Source: Acidobacteriaceae bacterium
GTDB taxonomy: Bacteria; Acidobacteriota; Terriglobia; Terriglobales; Acidobacteriaceae
Assembly (NCBI GenBank): GCA_025462885.1
Contig: JAOAPN010000005.1
Coordinates: 1 to 64,000 of the forward strand
Reading direction: 5' to 3'
DNA: 64,000 nucleotides
Part shown: piece by piece, positions 44,645-54,326 of the stretch
Layout: each line of letters opens with the position of its first letter
Numbering within the stretch: the first letter of the stretch is position 1
Notes under the pieces: model-generated
What the model was told of the DNA's origin: nothing
Databases searched by the model: none
Seen by the model: only the letters and a program-made list of their open reading frames with translations
Translations under genes and position numbers: made by a program

Positions 44645-47263
44645 TTAAGGAGTCAGAGTCAGGGTATGAGTCGTGCTCGATTGCACCGCCCCAGTTGAGA
44701 ACGGCAGCGGCTGCGTAGTGCCGTGATACCAGGTATTGAACTGATCCATAAACCACGGACTCAGAGGATTGCCGGACTGCCCGAGGACGACATTAAGCGT
44801 CGTCTGGTCGAGGTTGCTGAAGTCCACCGTAAGGCGTTCCGACGGGCCAAACGAGCGTCCCACCTGCTTGACCGTGGTGCTGCCTCCGCTCTGCGGAAGC
44901 GGTCCCGTGCCGGTGGGCGTTCCCAGGATGCTGTCGAGCAGCGGGGAGATCGAGAAGATCGGATGCTCGATATCGATGGGATGCGATTTGCCGTAGGCCC
45001 ATTTCGAGAGGTCGTTGGGGGCATTGGCGGCGGAGAGACCTTTGTCGACAGCGGACGCCAGAAGGTCGTCCCACTTCATCTCTTTGCTGGGGAGCCAGCG
45101 GTCCGGAGTGTGGAGGATAATCTGCTCTTCCGCGAAGGCCTTTTCGCCCCAGGTGTAGAGTTGGGTGGCGTCGGCGCCGATCCGCGGGGTCAGAAGCATG
45201 GGCCAGAGCACGGCGCGGGCGGCATCCACGATATTGGGTGCGGAGCTGCCGGCGTCGACTCTGCCGTTCCAGTTGCGGAGCAGATCGGCGGCCTGGTGCA
45301 GGCGTTTGGGATTGTCGGAGGTACGCGGGTTGGCGTGGTCGATTGCATAAGCCAGTCGCTGGGCGACGACGTGGTCGAGGTCGGAGTAGACGTCGGTCTG
45401 CAGCTTGAGCATGTCAGCAGGGGTCAGGTTCTGGCTGGCGCTCAGCACCTTCCAGATGCGCTCGTTGCGGTAGGGCGCGGCCCAGTTCAGCGTTACAGGA
45501 AACGGGTAGGAGTCCGGGGTGATGCGGGCATTGGCGGTGGCGATGATCCCGCTGGGAGGATCGAAGACCTGGGGAAGCTGGTCGAAGAGGATATAGCCGG
45601 TCCACTGCCGAGACGGGTCAAGCCCGCTGACGGGGATCGGGGCGAGCGAACTGGGAGACACGATGCTGCCGCGCAACGGGATCTTGCCCAGGGCGTGGTA
45701 GCCGATGTGGCCCTGGTCGTCGGCGTAGACCATGTTTTGGGCGGGACCGCCCCAGGTGGAAAACGCAGCGGTGATCGAGGTCCAGTCATGAGCGCTGTTC
45801 ACGCCCAGGAAGGGTGAGGTGACGTTGGCAGGATCGTAGATCGTCCAGGCCAGCGCAAGCGGACGACCCTCGCTGGTGGGTTGTCCGGCGGGAGGATGCG
45901 CGATGACGAGAGCGGAGATGATCGGGGTTTCGAGCGCGCCATGCTGCGTCGCTAGTACGTCGAGGGTGACGTCTTTGCCGCCGCGCACGTGGATGATCTC
46001 CGCGTGGTGCAGGACGGGGTGCCAGGTGATGTCGGGAGACTGAAATTCGGGTCCGTTGGGGGTCTTGCGAAAGCGTTCGACGAAGATGTCCTGCACGTCT
46101 GCACCGAGATTGGTGAAGCCCCAGGCGACGTGGTCGTTGTGGCCCACAATGACGAACGGAGTTCCGGGAAGCGAGACTCCAGCTACATGGAAGGGCTCTC
46201 CCGAGGGCATGCGAGCGTAGAGCGAAGTCTCGTACCAGATGCCGGGCACCGAGAGGGCGAGATGCATATCGTTCGAAAGTAGAGGCTTCCCTGACGCAGT
46301 GTGTGTCCCGGAGACGGTCCAGTTGTTGGAGCCGGCGATGCAGCCTTCACAATCGGAGCGGGTCATGGATTTCTGGAGCGTCAGGAGGGCGGCGATATCG
46401 AATGAATCTCTCTGTGCATTGCTCCCGGTCTGGGAGGGGTCCAGGGGGATCTCGGGAAGTTTATCGACGGGGGTGGTCAGGTCGATCTGCGGTTGAGCCG
46501 GTGGATGGTCGCGCCATGAACCGACGGGATAGAGGTCAGCAAGGAGAGTGGGGTGCAGGCGGGTAGTCAGGACCTCGCGGCTCAGTTTGGTCGTAAAGGA
46601 GTTGGTCAGGTCCTGGAACATGACCAGCCCCACCAGCAGCGAGTCGCTGGGGGTCCACGGCGCGGGATCGACATGCAGCAGGCGGAACTCCAGCGGCAGG
46701 TGCGAGCGCTGCGCCTCCATCGACGCATTGACGCCGCGGGCGTAGAGCTCCAGAAAGTGCAATTGGTCGGGGGGAAGGACGGTCAGGGCGCGGTCGGCGG
46801 CAGCTCGGAGTCGCAGGGTACGCTGCAGCCGGTCGTGCGCAAGAGCGGTCGAGCCGAAGAGTTCGGCAATAGTCCCGGCTCCGTGACGACGCAGCGTCTC
46901 CATCTGCCAGAGGCGATCCTGCGCGGTGACGAATCCCTGGGCAACGATCAGATCGTCCAGCGAGGCCGCCTGGATCGACGGGACGCCATGGTTATCGCGC
47001 CGCACCGTGACGGGCGCCCCAAGCCCTGTCAGGGAGACAGACCCGTCAAGCTGTGCAAGATTGTCGCGCATGGCGCGATTCGTCCAAAGGCGCGCGCCGA
47101 AGAAAGCCGCGATGAGCAGCAGAAGGACGACTGTAAAGCCAATGGCCAGGTTGCGGGGCAGGCGGGAGGGTACGATTGGCCCCTCTTCTTCCTGTAGCGA
47201 GTCGGAAACGGGGGTATTGCGAAGGAGATCGAGTTCGTCGGGGGCATTGTCTTCAGGCTTCAT
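44645..47263 (-). CDS. Penicillin acylase family protein (Ntn-hydrolase)
   Basis: Encodes 872 residues. One membrane segment near the N-terminus (LAIGFTVVLLLLIAAFFGA) anchors or exports it. The precursor layout is alpha chain, spacer, then beta chain starting at the nucleophile serine in CIAGSNNWTVSG, where self-cleavage should occur. VGHNDHVAWGFTNLGADVQD is a further family signature. Members cut amides such as acyl-homoserine lactones, beta-lactams or acylated peptides; the substrate here is unknown. First gene of a probable operon with the MOSC gene and eutC. Confidence 0.92.
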   Translation of the reverse strand: MKPEDNAPDELDLLRNTPVSDSLQEEEGPIVPSRLPRNLAIGFTVVLLLLIAAFFGARLWTNRAMRDNLAQLDGSVSLTGLGAPVTVRRDNHGVPSIQAASLDDLIVAQGFVTAQDRLWQMETLRRHGAGTIAELFGSTALAHDRLQRTLRLRAAADRALTVLPPDQLHFLELYARGVNASMEAQRSHLPLEFRLLHVDPAPWTPSDSLLVGLVMFQDLTNSFTTKLSREVLTTRLHPTLLADLYPVGSWRDHPPAQPQIDLTTPVDKLPEIPLDPSQTGSNAQRDSFDIAALLTLQKSMTRSDCEGCIAGSNNWTVSGTHTASGKPLLSNDMHLALSVPGIWYETSLYARMPSGEPFHVAGVSLPGTPFVIVGHNDHVAWGFTNLGADVQDIFVERFRKTPNGPEFQSPDITWHPVLHHAEIIHVRGGKDVTLDVLATQHGALETPIISALVIAHPPAGQPTSEGRPLALAWTIYDPANVTSPFLGVNSAHDWTSITAAFSTWGGPAQNMVYADDQGHIGYHALGKIPLRGSIVSPSSLAPIPVSGLDPSRQWTGYILFDQLPQVFDPPSGIIATANARITPDSYPFPVTLNWAAPYRNERIWKVLSASQNLTPADMLKLQTDVYSDLDHVVAQRLAYAIDHANPRTSDNPKRLHQAADLLRNWNGRVDAGSSAPNIVDAARAVLWPMLLTPRIGADATQLYTWGEKAFAEEQIILHTPDRWLPSKEMKWDDLLASAVDKGLSAANAPNDLSKWAYGKSHPIDIEHPIFSISPLLDSILGTPTGTGPLPQSGGSTTVKQVGRSFGPSERLTVDFSNLDQTTLNVVLGQSGNPLSPWFMDQFNTWYHGTTQPLPFSTGAVQSSTTHTLTLTP

Positions 47264-47572
47264 GGCTAGGTGAAGTCTAAATCCAGTTGCAAGTTTGTGA
47301 GTTCTGGCAACCCGCGCCGGGAGCCCTGCCTCGGAGCATAGATAATGGGCAGATGCGACGGGATTGGATCTTCGCTAGCGCCGGGGTGCGAAGCTGATGC
47401 CGGGAACCATGGGCGTCGAGGCGGTGCAGACGGTATTTTTGCTTCTGCTGGTCTGCGTAGCGGTGTTTGCGGGGCTGGTGTAGCGGGCTGGCTGCTGCTG
47501 GAATCCGTGGTGGCGCGACGGATCGATACCGGCGCTTTACGGCGATAATAAGAAAAAGAATGGGGTGCGTCG
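47264..47572. other. Divergent intergenic region with antiporter remnant
   Basis: 309 bp between the penicillin acylase (-) and antiporter (+) starts. Apart from the short remnant at 47409-47483, no gene is seen. After the remnant, a shifted frame continues with AGWLLLESVVARRIDTGALR, which may belong to the same decayed gene. ATAATAAG just before the antiporter could be part of a promoter, but no clear pair was found. Confidence 0.5.
47409..47483 (+). pseudogene. Decayed N-terminal remnant of an antiporter-like gene
   Basis: An open frame of 24 residues starting MGVEAVQTVFLLLLVCVAVF and ending in TAG. It matches the first 25 residues of the antiporter 170 bp downstream (GVQTVFLLLMVFVAAFAVVA) at protein and DNA level (shared GGTGCAGACGGT). 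It looks like the leftover start of a related gene. A small leader peptide is an alternative. Confidence 0.55.
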
Positions 47573-49207
47573 ATGAATGGAGCTGAGAGTCTGCACGGGG
47601 TGCAGACGGTGTTTCTGCTGCTGATGGTGTTTGTGGCGGCGTTCGCGGTGGTTGCGCGCCGCTTGCAGGTGCCGTATCCGATTGTGCTGGTCATCGCGGG
47701 GCTGGGGATCAGTGTCGTGCCGGGGCTGCCGCGGATTACGTTGAATCCAGAGGTCGTGTTCCTTGTGATTCTGCCGCCGCTGCTGTTCTCGTCGGCGTGG
47801 GCGATGTCGTTGCGCGAGTTCAAGTTCAACCTGGTAAGCATCGGGATGCTCGCGGTTGGGCTGGTGGGCTTCACAGTATGGGCGGTGGCGATGTTTGCCG
47901 ACCACTTCATTCCAGGGCTGGGCTGGCAGGCGGGTTTTGTGTTGGGAGCGGTCGTATCGCCTACGGACGCGATTGCAGCGACGTCCATCGCGCGGACTCT
48001 GGGGCTGCCGCGGAGAATTACGGATCTGCTGGAGGGCGAGAGCCTGGTCAACGATGCAACGGGACTGCTGGCGCTGGAGTTCGGTGTCATGATGCTGGTC
48101 GACGGTCATACGCCAACCATAGGAGCAGGCCTGCTGCGCCTGCTGTGGCTGATCCTGGGTGGCACGGGTGTAGGACTGCTGATTGGAGTGATAGGGGCAT
48201 GGTTCGAACGGTGGATCGATGATGGCCCGATCGAGATTGTAATCAGCCTCGTAGCGCCCTATGCGGCGTATCTCGCCGGCGAAAGCGCGAAAGCTTCCGG
48301 TGTGCTCGCGGTCGTAGCGTGCGGACTCTACATGAGCCGCAAGAGCGCGGTGTATTTCTCTGCGGAGACACGGATCCAGGTCAACGCGGTATGGGATGCG
48401 CTGACCTTTGTGATGAACGGTATCGTCTTCGTGCTGATCGGTCTGCAACTGCCGTATGTGATCGCGGGCATTCGAGGCTATGGAGTCAAAGGATTGCTGA
48501 TCTACGGGTCGGTATTCAGTGTGGTGTTGATCCTGCTGCGGCTGCTTTGGATGTTCCCCTCCTCGGAGGTGGCGTACCAGATCCGCACAAAGCTGTTGAA
48601 GCAGGACTACAAGCGTGGCGGGCCGCGCGGAGTGTTTGTGGTGGGATGGACGGGGATGCGAGGCGTCGTCGCCCTGGCGGCTGCGATCTCATTGCCGAAC
48701 ATGCTGGGGAACGGGCATCCGTTTGCCGAAAAGAACCTGATCGTGTTTCTTACCTTCAGCGTGATCCTGGTGACGCTGGTGGTCCAGGGACTCAGCCTTC
48801 CGCCCCTGATTCGCGCGCTTGGACTGGCCGGGGACGAGGCAGTTCGGGTGGAAGAAGAAGAGGCGCGGCGGCTGGTGCTGAAGGAGGTCATCCAGTTTCT
48901 CCAGGAGGGATGGGAGAAAGAGGGCGAAGACTCGGCGCATGCCTACGAGGATTTGCTGCACCAGTACGGCCATCGGATGGAAGCCCTCATCGAAGATGCA
49001 GCGGAAGGAGATCATTCTGGACATCATCATGGTGGCGCCAGCCTGCTGGCTTTGACCAAAAAGGCCGTCGAGGTCGAACGGCAGACGATGCTGCGACTGC
49101 GGGACGAGGGGCGCATCAGCGACGAAGTGCTGCGTATGCTGGAGTACGAACTGGATCTGACGGAGAGTCGGGCGAACTCACGGGCACCCGGGGTGAGCGC
49201 CGGCTGA
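47573..49207 (+). CDS. Na+/H+ antiporter, CPA1 family
   Basis: Encodes 544 residues. About 12 membrane segments are visible; VVSPTDAIAATSIARTLGLP and LEGESLVNDATGLLALEFGV carry the conserved acidic ion-binding region, and GWTGMRGVVALAAAISLP is the third family motif. The cytosolic C-terminal about 130 residues are charged and include a histidine-rich patch (DHSGHHHGG). It exchanges protons for sodium or potassium across the inner membrane. Start ATG at 47573 is supported by the alignment with the upstream remnant. Confidence 0.92.
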   Translation: MNGAESLHGVQTVFLLLMVFVAAFAVVARRLQVPYPIVLVIAGLGISVVPGLPRITLNPEVVFLVILPPLLFSSAWAMSLREFKFNLVSIGMLAVGLVGFTVWAVAMFADHFIPGLGWQAGFVLGAVVSPTDAIAATSIARTLGLPRRITDLLEGESLVNDATGLLALEFGVMMLVDGHTPTIGAGLLRLLWLILGGTGVGLLIGVIGAWFERWIDDGPIEIVISLVAPYAAYLAGESAKASGVLAVVACGLYMSRKSAVYFSAETRIQVNAVWDALTFVMNGIVFVLIGLQLPYVIAGIRGYGVKGLLIYGSVFSVVLILLRLLWMFPSSEVAYQIRTKLLKQDYKRGGPRGVFVVGWTGMRGVVALAAAISLPNMLGNGHPFAEKNLIVFLTFSVILVTLVVQGLSLPPLIRALGLAGDEAVRVEEEEARRLVLKEVIQFLQEGWEKEGEDSAHAYEDLLHQYGHRMEALIEDAAEGDHSGHHHGGASLLALTKKAVEVERQTMLRLRDEGRISDEVLRMLEYELDLTESRANSRAPGVSAG

Positions 49208-49286
49208 TTGTGCCTGCTTGAAGGGCGGTCAGCCGGCCGCTATGCTTAGAGTTTCGAATGGTTTGCGATGAGAAGGGTGGACGGGT

Positions 49287-50282
49287 TTGGATTGTAAGGT
49301 TTTCTTTCATGACAAGTGTTTCGACGGGGCATGCTCCGCGTCTTTATTCACGCGGTTTCACCGGGAGTGCATCAAGACGGCGGACACCTTCTCCTACCAG
49401 GGACTCGTGCATCGCCCCGGTCCGATGTTTAACGAAGGAGACTTCGGCGCGGGCGAGAATGCGGTCGTCGACTTCAAATACTCCACTTCGCGCAAGGTCA
49501 CATGGTGGTTCGATCATCATCTGAGCGCCTTCAGCACACCGGAGGATGAGGCCGAGTTCCGACGCGGCCAGTCGGACGGCACTCAGTCCATGCGACGTTT
49601 CTACGACCCCAATTACACCTCCTGCACCGGCTTCATCATGGACGTTGCGACTGCAAAGTTCGGCTTCAACACCCAGGGCCTGGAAGAGCTGCGCTACTGG
49701 GCCGATATCGTCGATGGCGCCAAGTATGAGAGCGCCCAATCCGCCGTCGAGATGGGCGCACCCGCCATGAAACTCACCATGGTGATCGAGAGCGCGAACG
49801 ACCACGCGCTGGTGCCGAAGATCATTCCGCTGCTCACCGAGATGAGTCTCCAACAGGTGCTCGACCAGCCCTTCCTCCAGGAACTCGTCGCGCCGCTGAT
49901 GGAGCGGCATCACGCCGCAATCGACCTCATCCGCGAGCGAGCAGAGATCAGCGCGGGCGTCATCACCTTCGACATCACCGATCAGCCCACCGAGGGCTAC
50001 AGCAAATTCATCCCGTACTACCTGCATCCCGAGGGAACCTACGTGGTGGGGCTGAGCAAGTCGAGCTTTCGCATCAAAATCTCCGTTGGCACGAATCCCT
50101 GGACGACGAAGCCGATCTCAGAACTGGTGAATCTGGCCGAGATCTGCGAACGCTACGGCGGCGGAGGACACGCACGCGTTGGAGCGATCAGCTTCATGCA
50201 CGATCAGGAAGTCGAGGCGCGGAAGGCCGTGGCAGAGATTGTCGAGGAGCTGCGGGCTAGAGCGGATTCTATATCGCTGTAA
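49287..50282 (+). CDS. DHH family phosphoesterase
   Basis: Encodes 331 residues. It opens CKVFFHDKCFDGACSASLFT with the first metal-binding aspartate, has the DHH motif in TWWFDHHLSAFS, a third aspartate in ELRYWADIVDGAKY, and the DHHA1-type glycine motif RYGGGGHARVGAISF. It belongs to the same superfamily as NrnA and RecJ but is clearly different from the nrnA gene at 37169. The substrate is not known. The start is a TTG at 49287; no ATG suits the conserved beginning. Confidence 0.85.
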   Translation: MDCKVFFHDKCFDGACSASLFTRFHRECIKTADTFSYQGLVHRPGPMFNEGDFGAGENAVVDFKYSTSRKVTWWFDHHLSAFSTPEDEAEFRRGQSDGTQSMRRFYDPNYTSCTGFIMDVATAKFGFNTQGLEELRYWADIVDGAKYESAQSAVEMGAPAMKLTMVIESANDHALVPKIIPLLTEMSLQQVLDQPFLQELVAPLMERHHAAIDLIRERAEISAGVITFDITDQPTEGYSKFIPYYLHPEGTYVVGLSKSSFRIKISVGTNPWTTKPISELVNLAEICERYGGGGHARVGAISFMHDQEVEARKAVAEIVEELRARADSISL

Positions 50283-50432
50283 ATTCGTTTCCTTTACGCG
50301 AAGCGTCCAACACCCCACGAAGTGGCGCCTGCCCGGCGTCAGGGCGCCTTGGTACTTGCCTCGCTTCAGCGATACACCTTCGAGGAATTCGCTCTAAGGC
50401 TAAGGAATCAGAATCGAAGAGTTCAAAGCATA

Positions 50433-50481
50433 GAAAAAGCGGTCAGCGTGGGCGATGGATTGCCTTTGCTGACCGCTCTTT
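50433..50481. terminator. Bidirectional terminator
   Basis: AGCGGTCAGC (50438-50447) pairs perfectly with GCTGACCGCT (50468-50477). A-run AAAAA lies on the left and CTTTCG on the right, so it can stop transcripts from both sides. It lies between the converging DHH phosphoesterase and rseP genes. Confidence 0.8.
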
Positions 50482-50494
50482 CGTGCACACAGGA

Positions 50495-51844
50495 TTAGGG
50501 TTTGACGTGATTGAACAACGGCAGCTTCGTGATGTCGTTGAAGATCACCATTACCGCGAACACCAGCAGGCAGACGAAGGCGACCTGGTAGACGCGCTCC
50601 TTGATCTGCTGGTTGAGGTCGCGGCGAATGATCGACTCGATAAGCAGGAACAGAATCATGCCACCATCGAGAATCGGGATGGGAAGCAGGTTGAAGATCC
50701 CAAGATTCAGGCTGATGTAAGACATCAGGCCGATCAGCGGCATCCAGCCGGGCATCTGCACGGCCTGGTGGATTTGCGTCCCGATACCGATGGGGCCGGA
50801 TAGAGAACGCACTGAAACCTGCCGCGTAAACATCCGTTTCAGCACTTCGACAATCAACAGCGAGCCCTTCTTATTGAACTCCCAGGAAGCGACGATCGCC
50901 TTACCAAGCGGCAGGCGCTCGACCTTCACCGGCGGCTGGACAGGAGCGAAGCCCAGGCGATAGAGCTTTGTGCCATCGCCACTGTCGAGCAGCTCAGGCG
51001 TGATCTGCATGGAGACGGGAGTGCCGTTCCGCAGGATGGACAGATTCGCGGGTTTACCGGCCTGATCCTGCAGATAAGCAAGCAGCGCGGGAACGGAGTG
51101 AAGTTGCAGCCCGTCGATGGTGATGATCTTATCGGCAGGCTGCAGACCGGCGCGTGCGGCCGGAGTATTCGGCGTCAGCTCAGAGACCTGTACGGGAGTG
51201 GGCTGCATCCGCGCGATAAGGCCGAGTCGCTCCGGAGAGAAGTTGTCGGCGCCGCCCTTCGACTCGACGAAGATCTTGGTGTCGGTGCGCTGACCGTCGT
51301 GCAGGAAGGAGAAGGGAATCGTCTGATTGATATTCAGCAGCGAGCGGATGTAGACCTGGTCCCAGGTCGGATCCTCGACATTGTCATAGTGGACGATCAG
51401 GTCGCCCGAGTGAATGCCAGCGTTCGCTGCAGAGGTATTGGCCGGCACATAGTCCACGTTCGCGGGGCCGGAGAGGAACTCCTGGACCTCGTTATGCAGC
51501 ATGGAAACGCCCGTCATCAGGCCGATGGCGAGGATAAAGTTCGCAACCGGTCCGGCCAGCGCGACGGCGACGCGCTGCCAGCGGGGATGGGCGTTGAACT
51601 CGCCGGGATCGCCCGACGGCGCTTCGCCGGGGTTATCCCCGGCCATCTTGACGTAGCCGCCAAGCGGCAGCAGGGAGAGGCGGTAGTCAGTGTCGCCGCG
51701 ACGGAAACCGAAGAGGCGTTTGCCGAAGCCGATGGAGAAGACCTCGACGCGGATACCGCAGAGTTTGGCGACCGCGAAGTGGCCGAACTCATGGACGAGG
51801 ACCATGATTCCAAGGACGATGGCAAGTTGCAGAATAGTGGACAT
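50495..51844 (-). CDS. rseP: Site-2 intramembrane metalloprotease RseP
   Basis: Encodes 449 residues. The active site HEFGH lies in the first membrane helix (VLVHEFGHFAVAKLCG) and the third zinc ligand in NLLPIPILDGGMILF near the C-terminus. Two PDZ domains lie between. It cuts anti-sigma factors such as RseA and clears signal peptide remnants. It follows dxr by 38 bp, the common dxr-rseP order. Confidence 0.95.
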   Translation of the reverse strand: MSTILQLAIVLGIMVLVHEFGHFAVAKLCGIRVEVFSIGFGKRLFGFRRGDTDYRLSLLPLGGYVKMAGDNPGEAPSGDPGEFNAHPRWQRVAVALAGPVANFILAIGLMTGVSMLHNEVQEFLSGPANVDYVPANTSAANAGIHSGDLIVHYDNVEDPTWDQVYIRSLLNINQTIPFSFLHDGQRTDTKIFVESKGGADNFSPERLGLIARMQPTPVQVSELTPNTPAARAGLQPADKIITIDGLQLHSVPALLAYLQDQAGKPANLSILRNGTPVSMQITPELLDSGDGTKLYRLGFAPVQPPVKVERLPLGKAIVASWEFNKKGSLLIVEVLKRMFTRQVSVRSLSGPIGIGTQIHQAVQMPGWMPLIGLMSYISLNLGIFNLLPIPILDGGMILFLLIESIIRRDLNQQIKERVYQVAFVCLLVFAVMVIFNDITKLPLFNHVKP

Positions 51845-51882
51845 TGGGAGAGTGAGAACCTCGATACTTGAACTGGAGACGA

Positions 51883-53082
51883 TTAAAGGGCAGCGCCGGC
51901 GGTGGGACGGGAGAAAGCGCCTACGACTTCCCTGGCGCGTTCCCGGGCGGCGGAGTCTGCTGCGAGGACATCCTTGATAGACGCAGGACGGTGGGCCGGG
52001 GTGAGTGAAAGCACCTTTTCGATTGTACTAGGGATGCCCAGGAACGGAATCTCATTCGCCAGGAACGCCGCCACGGCAATCTCATCCGCCGCGTTCAGAG
52101 CGATGCAGGCGTCTCCGCCCGTGGCGGCAGCCTCGTACGCGAGCCGCAGGCAAGGGAAGCGGCTCAGGTCGGGCTCAAAGAAGTCGAGTTGCGAGAGCTT
52201 GGCTAAGTCGAACGTAAGAGGTACTTTACCCTCAACAGACACGCGCTCCGGATAGGCCAGCGCATAGAGGATCGGGAGACGCATATCGGTCACCGAGATC
52301 TGCGCCAGAATGCTGCCGTCAACGAACTCCACCAGCGAGTGGACGGTCGACTGCGGATGGATCGTGACCCGGACCCGGTCCGGCGGCAGATGGAACAGAC
52401 GGCACGCCTCGATCACCTCGAAACCCTTATTCATCATCGTGGCGGAGTCGATCGTAATCCGCTGACCCATCACCCAGGTGGGGTGCTTCAGAGCCTGGGC
52501 TGGAGTAATGTGGACGAAATCTGCAGCGGGGGTATTGCGGAAAGGGCCGCCCGAGGCGGTGAGCCAGACCTGCTTCACCTCATTCGGAGATCCTCCCCGC
52601 ATCGCCTGATGGACGGCGTTGTGCTCGGAGTCGATCGGCAGAAGCGCCACGTTGTGCTTTTTGGCAGCGGCCAGGATCAACTCGCCAGCAGCCACCAGAC
52701 ACTCTTTATTGGCGAGCCCGATGGTCTTGCCCGCGCATACGGCCGCGTAGGTGGCCTCAAGACCTGCGACTCCCACGATGGCCGAGACAACGAAGTCAAC
52801 CTCAGGAAGCGTCGCAACGTAGACGCTGCCGGGAGTTCCGTAGACGACCTCAATGCCAGTGATGCCTGCGGATTTAAGCCGCGTCTTCAGCGCGTCGGCA
52901 AGAACTTCAGTCCCGAGAGAGATGACCCGCGGACGCCATCGCTCGCACTGGGCAAAGGCGACGTCGATATTGGATCCGGCGGCAAGTGCGACGGGGAGGT
53001 AGCGGTCGGGAAAGGACTCGCAGATAGAGAGGGTGGATGTTCCAATGGAGCCGGTAGAGCCTAAGATCGCGAGCTTTTTCAC
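51883..53082 (-). CDS. dxr: 1-deoxy-D-xylulose 5-phosphate reductoisomerase
   Basis: Encodes 399 residues. NADPH binding is shown by KKLAILGSTGSIGTSTL. The metal and substrate site shows in LLPIDSEHNAVHQAM, SGGPFRNTP and TIDSATMMNKGFEVIEACRL. It makes 2-C-methyl-D-erythritol 4-phosphate, the second step of the MEP isoprenoid route. The third and fifth steps (ispD, ispF) are 8 kb away in this window. Confidence 0.97.
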   Translation of the reverse strand: MKKLAILGSTGSIGTSTLSICESFPDRYLPVALAAGSNIDVAFAQCERWRPRVISLGTEVLADALKTRLKSAGITGIEVVYGTPGSVYVATLPEVDFVVSAIVGVAGLEATYAAVCAGKTIGLANKECLVAAGELILAAAKKHNVALLPIDSEHNAVHQAMRGGSPNEVKQVWLTASGGPFRNTPAADFVHITPAQALKHPTWVMGQRITIDSATMMNKGFEVIEACRLFHLPPDRVRVTIHPQSTVHSLVEFVDGSILAQISVTDMRLPILYALAYPERVSVEGKVPLTFDLAKLSQLDFFEPDLSRFPCLRLAYEAAATGGDACIALNAADEIAVAAFLANEIPFLGIPSTIEKVLSLTPAHRPASIKDVLAADSAARERAREVVGAFSRPTAGAAL

Positions 53083-53186
53083 AAGGTCTATTTTCGCAGA
53101 TCGAGGGTGATGCCTGTGTTCTTTTTGGCGGGTGGAAACTAAACGCCGCCAAAAGTAGCGGGTAAGCTTAGGCGCCGCGAGTTTCG

Positions 53187-54326
53187 CTAGAGTTCCATGG
53201 CGAACTGCTGAGTCGAGTCGAACTGGGCAGGTTTCGGCTCAGTCGCGAGGTCCAGTATCAAACGCTCCAGAACCAGAAGCTTGTTCGCGGGTGAGCTGCG
53301 GAGTTCGATATCGGCGCGGGCGACCAAACGGATGGCACGGGTCAGTTCGCGGCGGGACTTATAGCGACGGGATTGCTTGATCAGATCGTCGGCCGCGAAG
53401 GGTGGCATGCGGAAGCCCTGCCAGAGAACCTGCCAGATGGCGCGGGAGTCGCGGACGCCCTTCTCCGAGATGATGAGCATCTGGCGGAAGGTGCGGGCGA
53501 GCATATAAAGGTGGCCGATCGCTGCGTCTTCTCCACCGTCCGATGCGTTGAGCAGCCCGTGGAGCAGGGCCAGGGCGCGGGGGCGGTCGCGAAGGCTGAT
53601 CGCGTCGGTCAGTTCATAGAGGCTGCGCTGTTTGGCCGCGAGGACCATGGTTTCGACGTCGCCCAGGGTGACGCGGCCTTTGCCTTCCACATACAGGAGA
53701 AGTTTTTCCAACTCACCGGCAATCAGCATCATGTCGGCACCGAGGGCGTCGACCAACTCGCGGGCTGCGTCCACATCGAATTTCACCGACTGGGATTCGG
53801 CCGAGACAGTAACCCACTTGATGGCGTCGTTCTCGTCGACGCGGGCCAGTTCGACCAGGCCGCACCAGTCGCCGAGGGAGTCGCGGATCTTTTCGTAGCG
53901 TTCCTTGTCCTGATAATCCATCTTGCGCAGATCGGTGGGGATGCGGAGATGGTCGGCGACGAAGACCAGCAGGGCAGCGGGATTCGGGGAACGGAAGTAA
54001 GCATCGAGGGCGGCAAACTCATCCTTCTTGCTGCCGCGGCCGTAGAGCGTCTTCAGGTTACGAACGAAGAAGACCTGAAAGGGTGCCATGAGCGATGGCG
54101 TCTGGGCTTGGTCGAGAATCTCGAAGATGGAGGTATCGGCCAGGTCGAGATCGTGCAGGCAGAAGTCGCGCATGTCGGGTGGCGCCAGGGTTTCGAGAAC
54201 GGCTTTGCGGCAGCGGTCGTAGAGAAATATCTCGTCCCCGAGCAGGACGTAGCCGGGCTTGATCGCAGGGGTGGCGATCTCGGCGACGAAGCGGTCGGTG
54301 GGAGCGAATGATTTGAGCGAGGCCAT
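53187..54326 (-). CDS. holA: DNA polymerase III subunit delta
   Basis: Encodes 379 residues (E. coli 343). A RecA-like N-terminal fold (YVLLGDEIFLYDRCRKAVLE) and the segment LVDALGADMMLIAGELEKLL are typical of HolA, the clamp-loader subunit that opens the beta clamp. The start overlaps the lptE stop by one base (TAATG), as in many bacteria where lptE and holA are adjacent. Confidence 0.93.
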   Translation of the reverse strand: MASLKSFAPTDRFVAEIATPAIKPGYVLLGDEIFLYDRCRKAVLETLAPPDMRDFCLHDLDLADTSIFEILDQAQTPSLMAPFQVFFVRNLKTLYGRGSKKDEFAALDAYFRSPNPAALLVFVADHLRIPTDLRKMDYQDKERYEKIRDSLGDWCGLVELARVDENDAIKWVTVSAESQSVKFDVDAARELVDALGADMMLIAGELEKLLLYVEGKGRVTLGDVETMVLAAKQRSLYELTDAISLRDRPRALALLHGLLNASDGGEDAAIGHLYMLARTFRQMLIISEKGVRDSRAIWQVLWQGFRMPPFAADDLIKQSRRYKSRRELTRAIRLVARADIELRSSPANKLLVLERLILDLATEPKPAQFDSTQQFAMEL

